Shown here: positions 46,608 through 57,060 of the stretch, one piece after another | Layout of the letters: each line of letters opens with the position of its first letter | Numbering within the stretch: the stretch's first letter is position 1 | Origin: Fagopyrum homotropicum | Lineage: Eukaryota; Streptophyta; Magnoliopsida; Caryophyllales; Polygonaceae | Length of the DNA: 64,000 bases | Direction of reading: 5' to 3' | Assembly (NCBI GenBank): GCA_033239125.1 | Contig: BSWB01000008.1 | Coordinates: forward strand, 17,762,001 to 17,826,000 | Notes under the pieces: model-generated | What the model saw: the letters and a program-made list of their open reading frames with translations, nothing else | What the model was told of the DNA's origin: nothing | Database searches by the model: none | Made by a program: the position numbers and the translations under genes

Positions 46608-48103
46608 TATTTTAGAACTAGTTTTAAATTTAATTTTCTATATTTTTTATTTTAATTGGAAAATTAATAAAATTTTATGATATATTTTATTGGAGTTTTT
46701 TATTTTGATACCACTCAAGTTTGGACGTTTCCTCTTGGTATCCACAAGGTTTTAAGTTTCCTCTTGGAACCCTTGTAGTATAATTTGTTTTCTCCTTATA
46801 TCCATCTTTGGTATATTTCATTAAAACTTTAATTATAAAATAGAAAAATCTTTACAAATGTTCAAAACTAATTCTGAATAATAATAAAAATTATTTTCTG
46901 TTTTTTAAATAAAAAAATTAAAAATAAATGTAATACTAATTATGATCACGTTAAATTTTAAACCAACTAGTTTATAACCCGCACCTTGTAAGGGTATATT
47001 TATATATTGAATTTTTGAGTAATATGTCATGAGCTTTTATATGTACAAACTAATGATATATTTACGAAACATTTATAATTTTTTCACAACTAAATATCAT
47101 AAGTAATTATTTTTACATAATTATTTATTTATAACAATATCAAAATTTTAATGTTGATAATAATTTATATAATTAGTTTGTTTCTTTCTTAATAAAAATA
47201 GTTTATAGTTGATTCGACAACCAAAATAGTTAAAACTTACCATCTTTTCACTTTTTAAAAATTTATATGTTATTTTTTAAACCAATTCAATGTTTTCTAA
47301 ATAATTTTCTTGATAATAAATAACTAAGTTTTAAAAATTACATTGAGGTATAAATATAATATTCTAATAATAATATTTTTAATTATGTCCTTTCATTTTA
47401 TAAATTTTTTAATTTAATTATCACAACATGTTAGCCGTATTAGTTAATAAAAAATAACAAAGTTTGAATGAAATGATTTTTCTTAGTCTTAAATAGTATT
47501 TCTAATTAAGTTGTTAGCTAATAAACGGGTTTATTTCTAATTAAGTTGTTAGTTAGTAGATTTGGTAACAAACAAAATTGTATTGTTATAACCGTAAGAT
47601 ACTGAATATGATGAGATGGATTTCTTTTTGTTGATTTGACATGATATGAAAAATGTTTTAGTTTTGAATATAAATTGTAATTAAAATATGACAAATCTGT
47701 AATTAAATGGTAAATTTGTAATAACTTCCAAAAAATCCTAGGTGGCATGGCTAATGTGTTGACATGTGGACTAAGAGGGTTGTGTTTTAGTAGTATATAT
47801 AGATTAAAAATTTAAATACTAAGTAATGGTAAAAAAAGATTTTATATTTTTGAATTAAAAAAAACTTAGAAAAGAAAATTTTGGCATTTTTATTTTTAAT
47901 TAAAAAAGAGTAATTTTTTAATACTTATTTTTGAATTAAAATAGAATATAAAATTAAAACTAATTCGAAAAATATAAATATATGTTTACAAAATATAGAA
48001 AATTAAATCTACACCTAATATTTTATTTTATACTCCAAGATGAAACTTGTAATAAAATATATTTACTAACTTTCATTTTATTAATATATTTATAATTGGC
48101 CTT
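46608..48103. repeat. AT-rich dispersed repeat R, copy 2 (contains a Helitron)
   Basis: Similar to 27340-27960. The alignment is interrupted exactly by 46967-47803. No coding region. Confidence 0.6.
46967..47803 (-). mobile_element. Non-autonomous Helitron
   Basis: On the minus strand it starts TCTATATATACTAC and ends TATAAACTAG, with A and T as the flanking target bases (plus-strand A46966, T47804). A small imperfect hairpin (ACCC..GGGT) precedes the CTAG end. R copy 1 has the same sequence without the insert (about 27780), an independent empty site. No Rep/helicase, so non-autonomous. Confidence 0.82.
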
Positions 48104-48216
48104 TTTTTTTTTTGCTAACTAGGCCTTCTTTTTCTTGGTTTACTAACTAGGATTATTTCATTAATTCTTTTAGTAAGTGTACCCGTTCTTTTTTTTTTAC
48201 CGTTCAAATTCCTTCC

Positions 48217-48642
48217 TTGTGTCCATCTATGGATCTGGTAAGAGGCGTCTTGCTTCTCCATGGCGTTACGCTCCGGTCATGGATCTACTTTCGGATCTAC
48301 TCAATCCAACCTACAGTCTCTGGTTGGTTCGCTAGGGTCAATATCTTGCCGGAACAACCACCTCCCTCCGACACCGCCTCTGCCTCCATGGTTTCATCTT
48401 CTTTAACCTTTGTCTTGCTTTGTTTAATCTCATTTCAACCCCCGTTTTTTGCTGGTGGTGAGTTCTCTCCCAACATCAGAATCGTGACACCATTAAAAAC
48501 ACTTCTCTTTCATCTGGCTTGTTTCTCTTTGTACGGGTGGGGTTTGGGTTTTTCTTTGCTTCTTTCTTCCTTCAATTTTTGTTCTGATTTGTTCGATTTC
48601 AATCTTTACCATCTAAAGAATTGTAAGCAAAATATGATTTGA
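48217..48642 (+). other. 141-codon ORF in element C, unidentified
   Basis: An open frame right after the plain arm, Ser/Leu/Phe-rich and hydrophobic towards its end. It could be the 5' end of a captured gene, but has no recognised domain and ends in intron-like T-rich sequence. Confidence 0.2.
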
Positions 48643-48723
48643 CTATGGCTGCAAAGATATGATTTTAGGTTATACTTCTAAACTTCAAAAGCTTGATACG
48701 TTAAACAGTTTTTGTTTAATGTC

Positions 48724-48929
48724 AAAATGGCAGTGTTGTAGGAGAGGACATTTGGATCTTCCATCTCTTTGAAAATCCCAAGCATCTCATTTATATGATT
48801 GAACTCGGAATACATATTTAATAATGCATTTGATACTGCAAGATTGTTAAAAGACCATTTGTGATTACTTTAGCGTGTAATGATTTACCTAAACTGAGTT
48901 CAATGGCGGATTCCGCACATATAGAGTGC
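48724..48929 (-). pseudogene. Captured pentatricopeptide-repeat (PPR) fragment
   Basis: Minus-strand pieces AIELSLGKSLHAKVITNG and, after a frameshift, VSNALLNMYSEF and FKEMEDPNVLSYNTAI. These are typical PPR phrases (LG..lHA.vi..G, v.NaLl.MYs, F.eM...n..syN..I). About 70 residues only, with no start or end, so it is a fragment of a much longer gene carried by element C. Confidence 0.78.
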
Positions 48930-49072
48930 AATATACGTTGTATTGGTATGTCTGGTGTATTGTGTTACAAGAATTGGTTATGCATTCGAAAACCATTTTG
49001 GTATGTTACACTTACTGATGTTAATTCATTATAGAGAATGCTATTAGTCGATGTGAGTACTAGGACTGGTAG

Positions 49073-49290
49073 AAGTCTCCTGTCCGTGTTGGTCTGGTTG
49101 CTCCAATCAATGTCGTTGTCCCTCTTGGCAACACTGGTCTTGATCCATCACATACCTCTTTCTTCCAGGTAAAGTTCTAGTTTATATATACGGTCAAATT
49201 CAGCTTGTTTTTTATTAGACAATTGTACTAAACAATATCTTTTGTATTTTTGTGCTATAGGTTCTCAACATTCCCACCAAGATCAACAAT
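49073..49290 (+). pseudogene. Captured ribosomal stalk protein P0 fragment with intron
   Basis: Exon 49073-49168 reads PVRVGLVAPINVVVPLGN, then TGLDPSHTSFFQ. An intron 49169-49260 with GT..AG follows, then VLNIPTKINN up to 49290. The frame resumes at 52507 with GTVEIITPV after relic S2. This matches the middle of eukaryotic 60S acidic ribosomal protein P0. The retained intron shows it was copied as DNA, not from mRNA. Both ends are missing. Confidence 0.82.
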
Positions 49291-51924
49291 TGTAACACCC
49301 CAAATTCTCGGAACTCGGGGAGCTACTGGTTAGGACCTCACAATGGGTCCCGACCTTGGTTTAACAACAACATTACTTGGATCTTACAACAAGGCACAAA
49401 TGTATTTAAAACAATTTCTAAAACATAATATTTTTAATGATATAAACGTACACATGTGACAGCCTTACAAACATATATAAAGATACATAACATGCATGAC
49501 GTATGGAAGACTCCCCCGTCCCCATCTAATGAGTACGTGGACCCGGCTGACCATCCGTTCCGGATCTCTCTGCAACTGTCTATCTCTACAGATCTACAAC
49601 ACGGATAAACCGTTAGCTAACTATCCAAATATAAGCAAAATGATAACAGCACAAGCACACGCAGAAACGAAAATAAACAAACATCATGCTGGCACTCAAC
49701 CGTTTATTATCTATTATTTAAGTGATTCACATTACTCAATTTAAGTTGTGGCACGAGAACTATTATTAGTTCTCGCCTCCGTTCCTTATCCAACTGGTGT
49801 AGGTCTAGCTGACTTCCTTTGGTAGCATCACTACAAACCATGTATGGACTAGTCCCGGAAGAAACCCCCAGCGCCCCGCGAGCTACTGAGCAGAATGCCA
49901 CCGCCCGTTACTCTTAGGCCAAAATATAGGTCGGTAATTATATATCACAACCTATCTCTCTAACATGTCAATCACACACCACCATCATCATTTATACTCA
50001 TATTTAGCAGTCAGCTAAGTAAGTCCAAAGGACTTACCTGTTATAACGCTCGACTCTTTATAAACCACTCGCTCTGTAAACTGTAACCACTCAGCTGCCT
50101 GTCAAAGGCGATAAGTGTATTAGCACACTCTCACGTAGATAGAAGTCTAAAACTTCTAAGATCGAATGATGTATTAAGACATAACTAGTTACAGTATTAG
50201 TTTAGGGTAAAATGACCATTTTACCCTTGGTCCCGAAATTCCCGAAAATTCTAAAATTCATGTCTAAACTCCTATTTGAGATTCTAAAATCATTTCTAAT
50301 TCCCAACGCTTCGTTTGGTTCCAAGCTAACATTTTTCCTATGTTACTATTTTCCGGGAAAATCGTAAAGGTCTAACTTCGATTCCAAATATAAAATTCGT
50401 AACTGCTTATAAAAATTCCGACTTAAAACCCTAGATTATCTATGATGTCCTATCTAACTTTAGGAGAAAGAATTTCTCCAAACTGTTCATTCAACAGTTT
50501 TATAAACATTCCTAAAGTTGACTACTCCCTTTACAAATTCTATACTTAGCCAAAATCTGAGTACACTTTGAAAAATCATAACTCCTAAACCACTCACTAG
50601 AATTATCCCAAATTTTGATATGTTCTACTACAAGATGTCAACTATATCATATCAAAAATTCAAGCCTAACAGAGATCAAAAGCCTATTCTAAACTATCTC
50701 ACAAAACAGCATCCCATGCTGTTTTTCTCAACTCAGCACATTTATAAAACTGAACTTTGAAACCTCATATCTCTCAAACCATAACATGGATTCCTCTGAA
50801 ATTTTAGTATGATCTACTATACTATATCAACTATAACTTGTCCGAAATTCAAGTCTAAAAGAAGTCAATAACCCCTCCAAATTTATTCTACAAAACTGCA
50901 TCGCAAGCAAATTTCCTCAAACTCAGCACACTTAGAAAACTGCATGAGAAGCCAACTTGATAAACTCATATCTCCTAAACTATAACTCAAAATAAGCTCA
51001 AATTTCAGTATGTTCTACACTGCAATACCGACAACAACATATCCAAAAACCAGGAGCAAAGAAAGAGTCTAACTTACCCAAATCTAGGCTCAAAGTCGGT
51101 TGTTCAACACTTCTTGAAACTCGGAAGAATAACATGAATCTATACCAGCTCCTCTATGGCTGTTCTGGGTAGATTTAGGAGACATAAAAGGGCACTCATT
51201 AGGCATGAATTACATGGGCGGAAGTGCAAGAAAGAGAGATGAACGAGCCTTACTCGATTACACGACTCGAGGAGACTAATGAAGGGGTGCAAGGCTGCTG
51301 TTGTCGTGTGTGCGGCTGTCCATGATCTGCTGCCCCAGGGAAGTGCGTACGAGGGAGAAGGTGTAGACGCCCTTGCTATCACCGGTGTGCAAGGTCTATG
51401 TGTCAGCGGACCAAGAAGCGTCTCTTCTCAGCCGTTGTTGCTTGGAGACGAGAACAAAGATGATGGACATGCTTACGCAGGATGAAGGCGTGACAGAAGG
51501 AAGGGATGATCGTGGCCTTCTCTGCAGCATGTATCTGGACGCGAAGACGGAGGGATGGGAAGAGTTGCAGCGTTAATTCAGGGGCGGTTAAGGCAAGAAA
51601 ATCTCTCTACCCATTCAGCATACATACGCACATCGTCAAGGCTTATCCTCGCTGTTGGGCTGGTAAGGAACGGGCTCCACGAGCTGAAGAGGTAAAGCAG
51701 CAGATGGGCTGAAGCTGGGCTGCGGACAAACTGTTGAAGCTGGCGCTGTTGGGCTGCTTCACGGACTGGGCTGATCGAAGCTGAGCATTGGCATACGGGC
51801 TGGAGTTGCTGTAAGGCTGGGCTGCTGGCTGAAGGTTGGCAAGCTGGGCTGCAGAGGGCTGAAGCTGGCAAGCTGAAAGGAGATCACGGACTGGGCTGTA
51901 CAAGGCAAGCAGTGGCCGGCTGGG

Positions 51925-52030
51925 CTTGTCACAGACTCGTCACAGACTTGTCTGGCCTTGTCACAGCTTCGTCACAGACTTGTCCAGACCTTGTCACAGC
52001 TTCGTCACAGACTTGTCAACGACGAGTCAT
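51925..52030. repeat. Minisatellite of S2 LTR, CTTCGTCACAGACTTGTC
   Basis: About five 18-20 bp units, related to the array in S1. Confidence 0.7.
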
Positions 52031-52152
52031 ACTCTAAATTAGGGTTTGGGCTAAACTTATTATCTTATGTGAAGTCAAGGGATCGGAACTGGTAGGCTAC
52101 GGAATAGACGGATACGGATCATGTTATAGTTTAGGATTGGTTATAATAATCC

Positions 52153-52243
52153 TATCATTTTATGTGAAGGTAAGCTACATAAAATGATAACTAGTTCCCA
52201 AAATTTATCATTTTATGTAAAGGGGATCTACATAAAATGATAA
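52153..52243. repeat. Two TATCATTTTATGT hairpins in S2
   Basis: Stems at 52153-52189 and 52205-52243: TATCATTTTATGT... pairs with ...ACATAAAATGATA in each. Confidence 0.8.
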
Positions 52244-52574
52244 ATTTTCATAATAATATGTCTAACTAAGTAGACGGATATGGATCAACTGATCGAGATC
52301 GGGTTTGTTACAGAAATAAACGGAATAAAAATTCCGGATATTACATCAGTACCCCTTAAAATAAGTTTCGTCCCGAAACTTAAAGATAACGACATATAGT
52401 CGGAGTTATTACAAAAGAAATAAAGGGCCGGAAAGGGTCACAATCGATCTTGTTCTGATTTGTTCCTAAGATAGCCGGAAATAAAATTTCCGGCTATTAC
52501 AACAATGGTACTGTTGAAATCATCACCCCCGTTGATGATTTCAAGTTCGTATACTTTGAGTTTTAGGAGAGAGA

Positions 52575-53015
52575 AATGTTAAATTTCTGGTATTAAAATT
52601 TATAGTATAAATTTATGGTATAAAACTTCTAGTATTAAATTTCTGGTATTAAATATTCTAGTATAAAATTTCTGGTATGATAATTTCTGATTTTAATTTC
52701 TAGTATAAGTTTCTGGTATATAAATTTTGGAATGAATTTGACCAAAATTCTGGTAGAAATTTGTGGTATGTACTTCTCATATGAAAAAAATTTTGTATGA
52801 AAAAATTTTGGTATGACAAAATTCTAGTATGAAAAAATTTGACCAAAATTTTGGTATGAAAAAAAAATCTGGTATGACAATTTCTGGTATGACAAGTTCT
52901 GGTATGACAAAATTCTGGCATGACAAAATTTTTTGGTATGACAAAAATTTTTGGTATGAAAAATTCTGGTATGAAAATATTGGTATGAGAAATTCCGGTA
53001 TGAGAAATTCAGTCC
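52575..53015. repeat. CATACC array in element C (inverted: AAATTCTGGTATGA)
   Basis: About 25 units of TTCTGGTATGACAAAA and variants, the reverse complement of the unit in A, B and D. Confidence 0.88.
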
Positions 53016-53392
53016 AGAAAATAAAAAAAGAAAATAAATAATAAATAAAAAAAAGGAAAGAAAAATAATAAAAGAAAACAAATTCAGTAATTAAAAATTA
53101 AAACTTGTACTTATATAACAAATAACAAAAATCATTTATTCTTTCTTTCTAAATAGAAGGGTTAATAGTTTTTGGAACAATTTGACCTACTAGGCCTTTT
53201 TGAGTTTTTGTTCAAGAAAATGTACCCCAAATTTTTTACCACTTTCATTTAATAGTAGGTAAAAATTATTAAACCTTCTATTTAGAAAGAAAGAATAAAT
53301 GATGTTTTTTTATTTGTTATATAAGTATAATTTTTAATTTTTAATTACTGAATTTGTTTTCTTTTATTATTTTTCTTTTTTTTTCCGGACTG

Positions 53393-54035
53393 AATTTCTC
53401 GTACCGGAATTTCTCATACCAGAATTTTCATACCAGAAATTTCATACCAGAACTTATCATACGAAAAGTTCATACCAGAAATTTCATACCAGAAATTATC
53501 ATATGAAAAGTTCATACCAGAATTTTGTCATACCAGAATTTTGCCATACTAGAAATTGTCATACCAGATTTTTTACACTAGAAATATCTACAAGGATCTC
53601 TCTGCAATGCCAATACTTCAACTATGTTCATACCAAATTTTTTGTTCATACCAGATTTTTGTTCATAACAGAATTTGTTCATACCAGAATTTGTTCATAC
53701 CAGAATTTGTCATACCAGAATTTCTCATACTAGAATTTCTCACATGCTCTACATACCAGATATTATGATACCAAACATTATGATACAAGACATTATCATA
53801 CCATAAATTATGATACCAAAACAAACAATTACTTAGCTACTTTATTACAACAAGGATTAATTTGAATGAAATCACATTTGACAAAGGAGGGAGACAAGCT
53901 TCCAATATTATCCGTATTCCGTAACAAGGTCATAAACACTCCATACCAGACATACCAGATTTTATCATACCAGAATTTGTCTTACTAGATTTTATCATAC
54001 CAGATTTTATTATACTAGATTGTCATACCAGAATT
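53393..54035. repeat. CATACC array in element D
   Basis: More than 25 units of CATACCAGAATTT with variants (CATACCAGATTTT, GTTCATACCAGAATT), broken at 53800-53930 by unique sequence. Confidence 0.88.
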
Positions 54036-54798
54036 TCTCACCTGCTCTACTTCCAGACATAAAACAATTCATACTTCATTCTGTAGGAAATGTGATTTCT
54101 TCATAATGCAGGAAATGCTCTACATACCAAAATATAGTAGTGAAAAAATACAAATCGCATCCCATCAAAACCGATTTAAACAAGGATATGAGAACCTTAA
54201 GTTTCCACCACAATCACTTGGAAAATATTTAGATGTTGAAGATGCAACACAAATATCATGTTTTTCTACTTCCAATACATTCCATTAGCTACATTCTTCA
54301 ACCGTATGATGGCAGTTGTTATCTAACCTTCTTCCCCTCTTATGCATCTTTCACTAGCCTCAAAACACAAGGAATGCACTGCAAAGTTGACATTGAAGGG
54401 CTTTAAGACAACAATTACCCATGACTATAAACGCCAAGCTAAGAATTCTTCGCATGCTTTTGATACAAGAGAACTAGAATAGACATCAAGCTTTGCAGCA
54501 GTATGTGTTTAATGTATTTTAGCATGTTTTGGAAACAACACTATCTAACATGCTTTCAACATTTCTAACTCCTTCCATTACTGGCTTCCTTAAATAAAGA
54601 AACCGTATTACAAGTTCAGGGTACCTTGGTCTAATTTTTTAGGTTTCTTCAAATTTTTGGTTTAGTCTAAAATGACAATCAATACTGAACGAGTAAGTGT
54701 AGCCTACAAAAGCTAAGTGTTGGGCTGTATACATAGTCCTCTGTATAGTGTACACTAGCAAATTGGTATGACAACTATTACTTTGAATTTATACATAC

Positions 54799-55243
54799 CT
54801 TTGGCACTCCAACAAAACATGGTCCGTTTTTAATTGTAAATCCAGATCATGTAGTCTTCAGTACTACTGGTCGACCTCCTTTAGGATCATTTCAGTGAGA
54901 AATTTGTTTGGATAAAACAAACAGTTTGATCAACATCTAGAAAAACAAGCACCGATTTATTGATAATCCTGATATATTGATGAAGGTAAAAGTTATGCAA
55001 ACAACTAAAGGCGTCTTACCAATATTAAGGGATAGCGAAGGAGCTCAATAGCATCATCTAGCGTAATTGATTCGGCATCTATGGACTGAAAGAAATCCAG
55101 TTCAGGGAGCATTATTATCTTAGGAAGTTCAAAGGTAAGCTGTAAATTAAACCCCAAAATCGGTGAAGCAATAGAAAAGTGAAATTGAAGAGTAAGAGAA
55201 TTACCTGATAGTCAAATACTTGAATTCCACCCTCAATAGGTGA
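54799..55243 (-). pseudogene. Captured type IA DNA topoisomerase C-terminal fragment
   Basis: Three minus-strand exons. The first (55205-55243) reads IEGGIQVFDYQ. The second (55020-55085) reads SIDAESITLDDAIELLRYPL. The third (54799-54893) reads NDPKGGRPVVLKTT, a stop, then SGFTIKNGPCFVGVPK. The 'I.L..AIELLRYP' phrase followed by a G..P..I..G..F..VP pattern is the C-terminal repeat of bacterial-type topoisomerase I, as in plant organellar enzymes. Donors (ATCAG|GTAA, TTG|GTAAGA, AAAG|GTATG) and one acceptor (TTTCAG) are intact; the acceptor of the third exon has lost AG. A DNA-level captured fragment, not functional. Confidence 0.62.
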
Positions 55244-55446
55244 CCAACTCCATGGATGAACAAGCAAGCTCTCACTTTAAACGAGTGAATCTTCAGCTCG
55301 ACCGACTCAATTTAGATTGCGATATCCGAAAAAATTGTATCGAGATGAGTGAGAGAAAATTGGAGAGAGAGAAAAACGAGGAAAGAAAGTCGAGGATGAA
55401 GGGGAAGCAAAGGTGGCGTTTGGGCTCCTTCTCTCTCATGGGATAG
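55240..55446 (+). other. 68-codon charged ORF at the edge of the topoisomerase fragment
   Basis: Starts MTNSMDEQASSHFKRVNLQ, then Glu/Lys/Arg-rich. It overlaps the upstream side of the topoisomerase piece on the other strand. Not recognised; probably chance or another captured 5' region. Confidence 0.2.
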
Positions 55447-55754
55447 GGCGAGTTTGAAGAGAGAGGACCTGCACAGATAGAAGAACGAGAAGTTTTCGGC
55501 GCCTCATTACCAGAATCAGAGGAGAGAGATGAGAGAGAGTTGAGAAGTAAAACCCTTGAACGGTAAAAGAGAAGTGCAATATATTTTCTTAATTGAAAAT
55601 ATGTAAAAGCCTATTTACTATCATGGTTTCTTATAATAGCCTAGTTACCAAATTTTCCCGTAATTTTTACCTACTATTAAATGAAAGTGGTAAAAAATTT
55701 GGGGTACATTTTCTTAAACAAAAACTCAAAAAGGCCTAGTAGCCAAATTCTCCC

Positions 55755-56043
55755 TTTATAATTTTAGAATTAATAGTTTTTTATTTAATTTTAGTTTTAA
55801 TTTATATATTTTATTTTAATTCAAAATTTTTAAAAAATAATTTTTTAAAACAAAAAAAATTCTAAATTTAATTTTGTAGATTTTTTTAATGATAAGAATA
55901 AAACAAAATCGTTGCCTCCCCTACATAGTGTTTATAAAGTTAATTAGTTTAAAGTTTAGCATGATTATAATTATTATTTAATTTTTATTTCAAAAGCAGA
56001 AATTAAAAAGTAAGCTTTTTATTAAGAATTAGTTTTCATTTTT
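55755..56043. repeat. AT-rich repeat R, copy 3 (truncated by E3)
   Basis: Begins like the start of copy 2 (ttttagaa.tag.ttt ... tttattttaatt). Later it has 'aaagtttagcatgattataat', similar in reverse complement to the R phrase 'attatgatcacgttaaattttaaac'. Confidence 0.45.
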
Positions 56044-56173
56044 TGTAACGCACCAAATTATTTGGCGCGTTTGCGATATTTATTTCCCTACTTTAATCGA
56101 TACTTTATTAGCTTAAATATTTCTACGCGTATTTTTACGTCGTAAATTAAAATTTTCTAGGGTATATAAATAT

Positions 56174-56175
56174 CG

Positions 56176-56256
<81 letters not shown>
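56174..56256. repeat. (TA)n microsatellite in E3 LTR
   Basis: About 40 TA units broken by one ATG; translates to a Tyr-Ile repeat that is not a gene. Confidence 0.9.
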
Positions 56257-56257
<1 letters not shown>

Positions 56258-57023
56258 ACGCGTATATAAATTAATACCCATTCATAAATTATCATTTTAA
56301 TCTCGTAAATAAGTTACGAGAATGACTTCTATATCGCAAAGTATATTCTGCGAGTTTATATATTCCGTATTTTAAAGTTTTTGGAAAAGTCCAGAAAATT
56401 TTCCGATTCGAAAATCCCGTTCCGAATGATTTTAATCGAGTTACACTTTTAAACGTTTTCCTCTTTATTTTATTTTAATTATTTTATTTATTTATTTTTT
56501 TCTTCTTTTCTCCTCTTTTCTTCTTTCTCCTGTTGTGATGATTCCCGACCCCTCGCCATTTGCACCTCTCGACCCCTCGCCCCTCTACACAGGCTACTCC
56601 CTACACCAGGCCTCATAGCTTCTGACCCCTCGCCCCACTCCCTTGGTTGGACAAGCAACCCACCCGACACTCCTTCTCCCTCAGCCTTGGCCACATCTGC
56701 CTCCATCGATCTATCTCTCCCTTTGCACTCTTTTTCTGCAAACAGCACCGTCGAGCCCTATCCGTCGTGCCTTCAGCAACGGCCGGAGAAGCACTGTTAG
56801 CATGAAATATTGTGATATTTTAGGCACGTTTTCTAAGTGTATTTCATCCATATTGATAGTCATTGATTAAGCATTGATGCATTTGTGAGCTAGTTTGTCT
56901 ATAATGTCGATATAGAGATCTATGTAATAACCGGAAATTTTAAGTTCCGGTAAATTGAAAGTAACCAAAGTCCGATGAGAAAATCGTAAATAAATAAATA
57001 AGTAAATAAAACGAGCTTGGTTC

Positions 57024-57060
57024 TATCATTTTATGTGACCTAGATTCACATAAAATGATA
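57024..57060. repeat. Perfect hairpin TATCATTTTATGTGA in E3 LTR
   Basis: Arms 57024-57038 and 57046-57060 pair over all 15 bp with a 7-base loop. The same stem occurs in S1 and S2. Confidence 0.88.

Larger units (their letters stand above)
49291..52501 (-). mobile_element. S2: deleted Tekay-type LTR element relic
   Basis: A full LTR, 49291-52345 (similar to S1), is followed by about 85 bp of internal sequence with the pre-LTR palindrome (52363-52381) and purine tract. A truncated start of the other LTR (about 52432-52501, ending GGCTATTACA) comes next. The flanks acaat at 49286-49290 and 52502-52506 match. The whole coding region and most of one LTR were deleted. It interrupts the P0 fragment. 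Confidence 0.85.
48104..53173. mobile_element. Element C: Pack-MULE-like, carries PPR and ribosomal P0 fragments
   Basis: The plain arm is on the left (GCTAACTAGGCCTT ... TACCGTTCAAATTCC near 48206); the CATACC array is on the right in inverted orientation. About 100 bp of the expected right terminus is absent where it abuts element D. The interior holds a PPR fragment on minus and a P0 fragment on plus; the latter is split by relic S2 (49291-52501). No clear target duplication. Confidence 0.6.
52575..54035. repeat. Large imperfect palindrome across the C/D junction
   Basis: Sequence left of 53171 is mirrored right of about 53266. Near the centre about 90 bp are almost perfect (shared 'gaaaacaaattcagtaatt', 'cttatataacaaata', 'tttattctttctttctaaat'). 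It then continues as the opposed CATACC arrays. The roughly 95-bp unpaired centre is the terminal arm of element D. Confidence 0.8.
53174..55754. mobile_element. Element D: Pack-MULE-like, carries a topoisomerase IA fragment
   Basis: Left end GGAACAATTTGACCTACTAG and right end (reverse complement) GGGAGAATTTGGCTACTAG form terminal inverted repeats that match for about 95 bp, including AAAATGTACCCCAAATTTTTT and the stretch around TTTACCACTTTC. CATACC array on the left, plain arm with TACCGTTCAAGGG on the right. No matching 9-bp flanks found. Confidence 0.75.

Noticed and set aside
28168..54035. CATACC arrays as CRISPR arrays
   Set aside because: Units are 14-16 bp, adjoin each other without unique spacers, and lie in a plant nuclear context without cas genes.
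53165..55763. 9-bp target duplication for element D
   Set aside because: The flanks atagttttt and tttataatt do not match; the left flank is probably disturbed by the junction with element C.
56113..56295. Tyr-Ile repeat open frame
   Set aside because: It is the (TA)n microsatellite of the E3 LTR.
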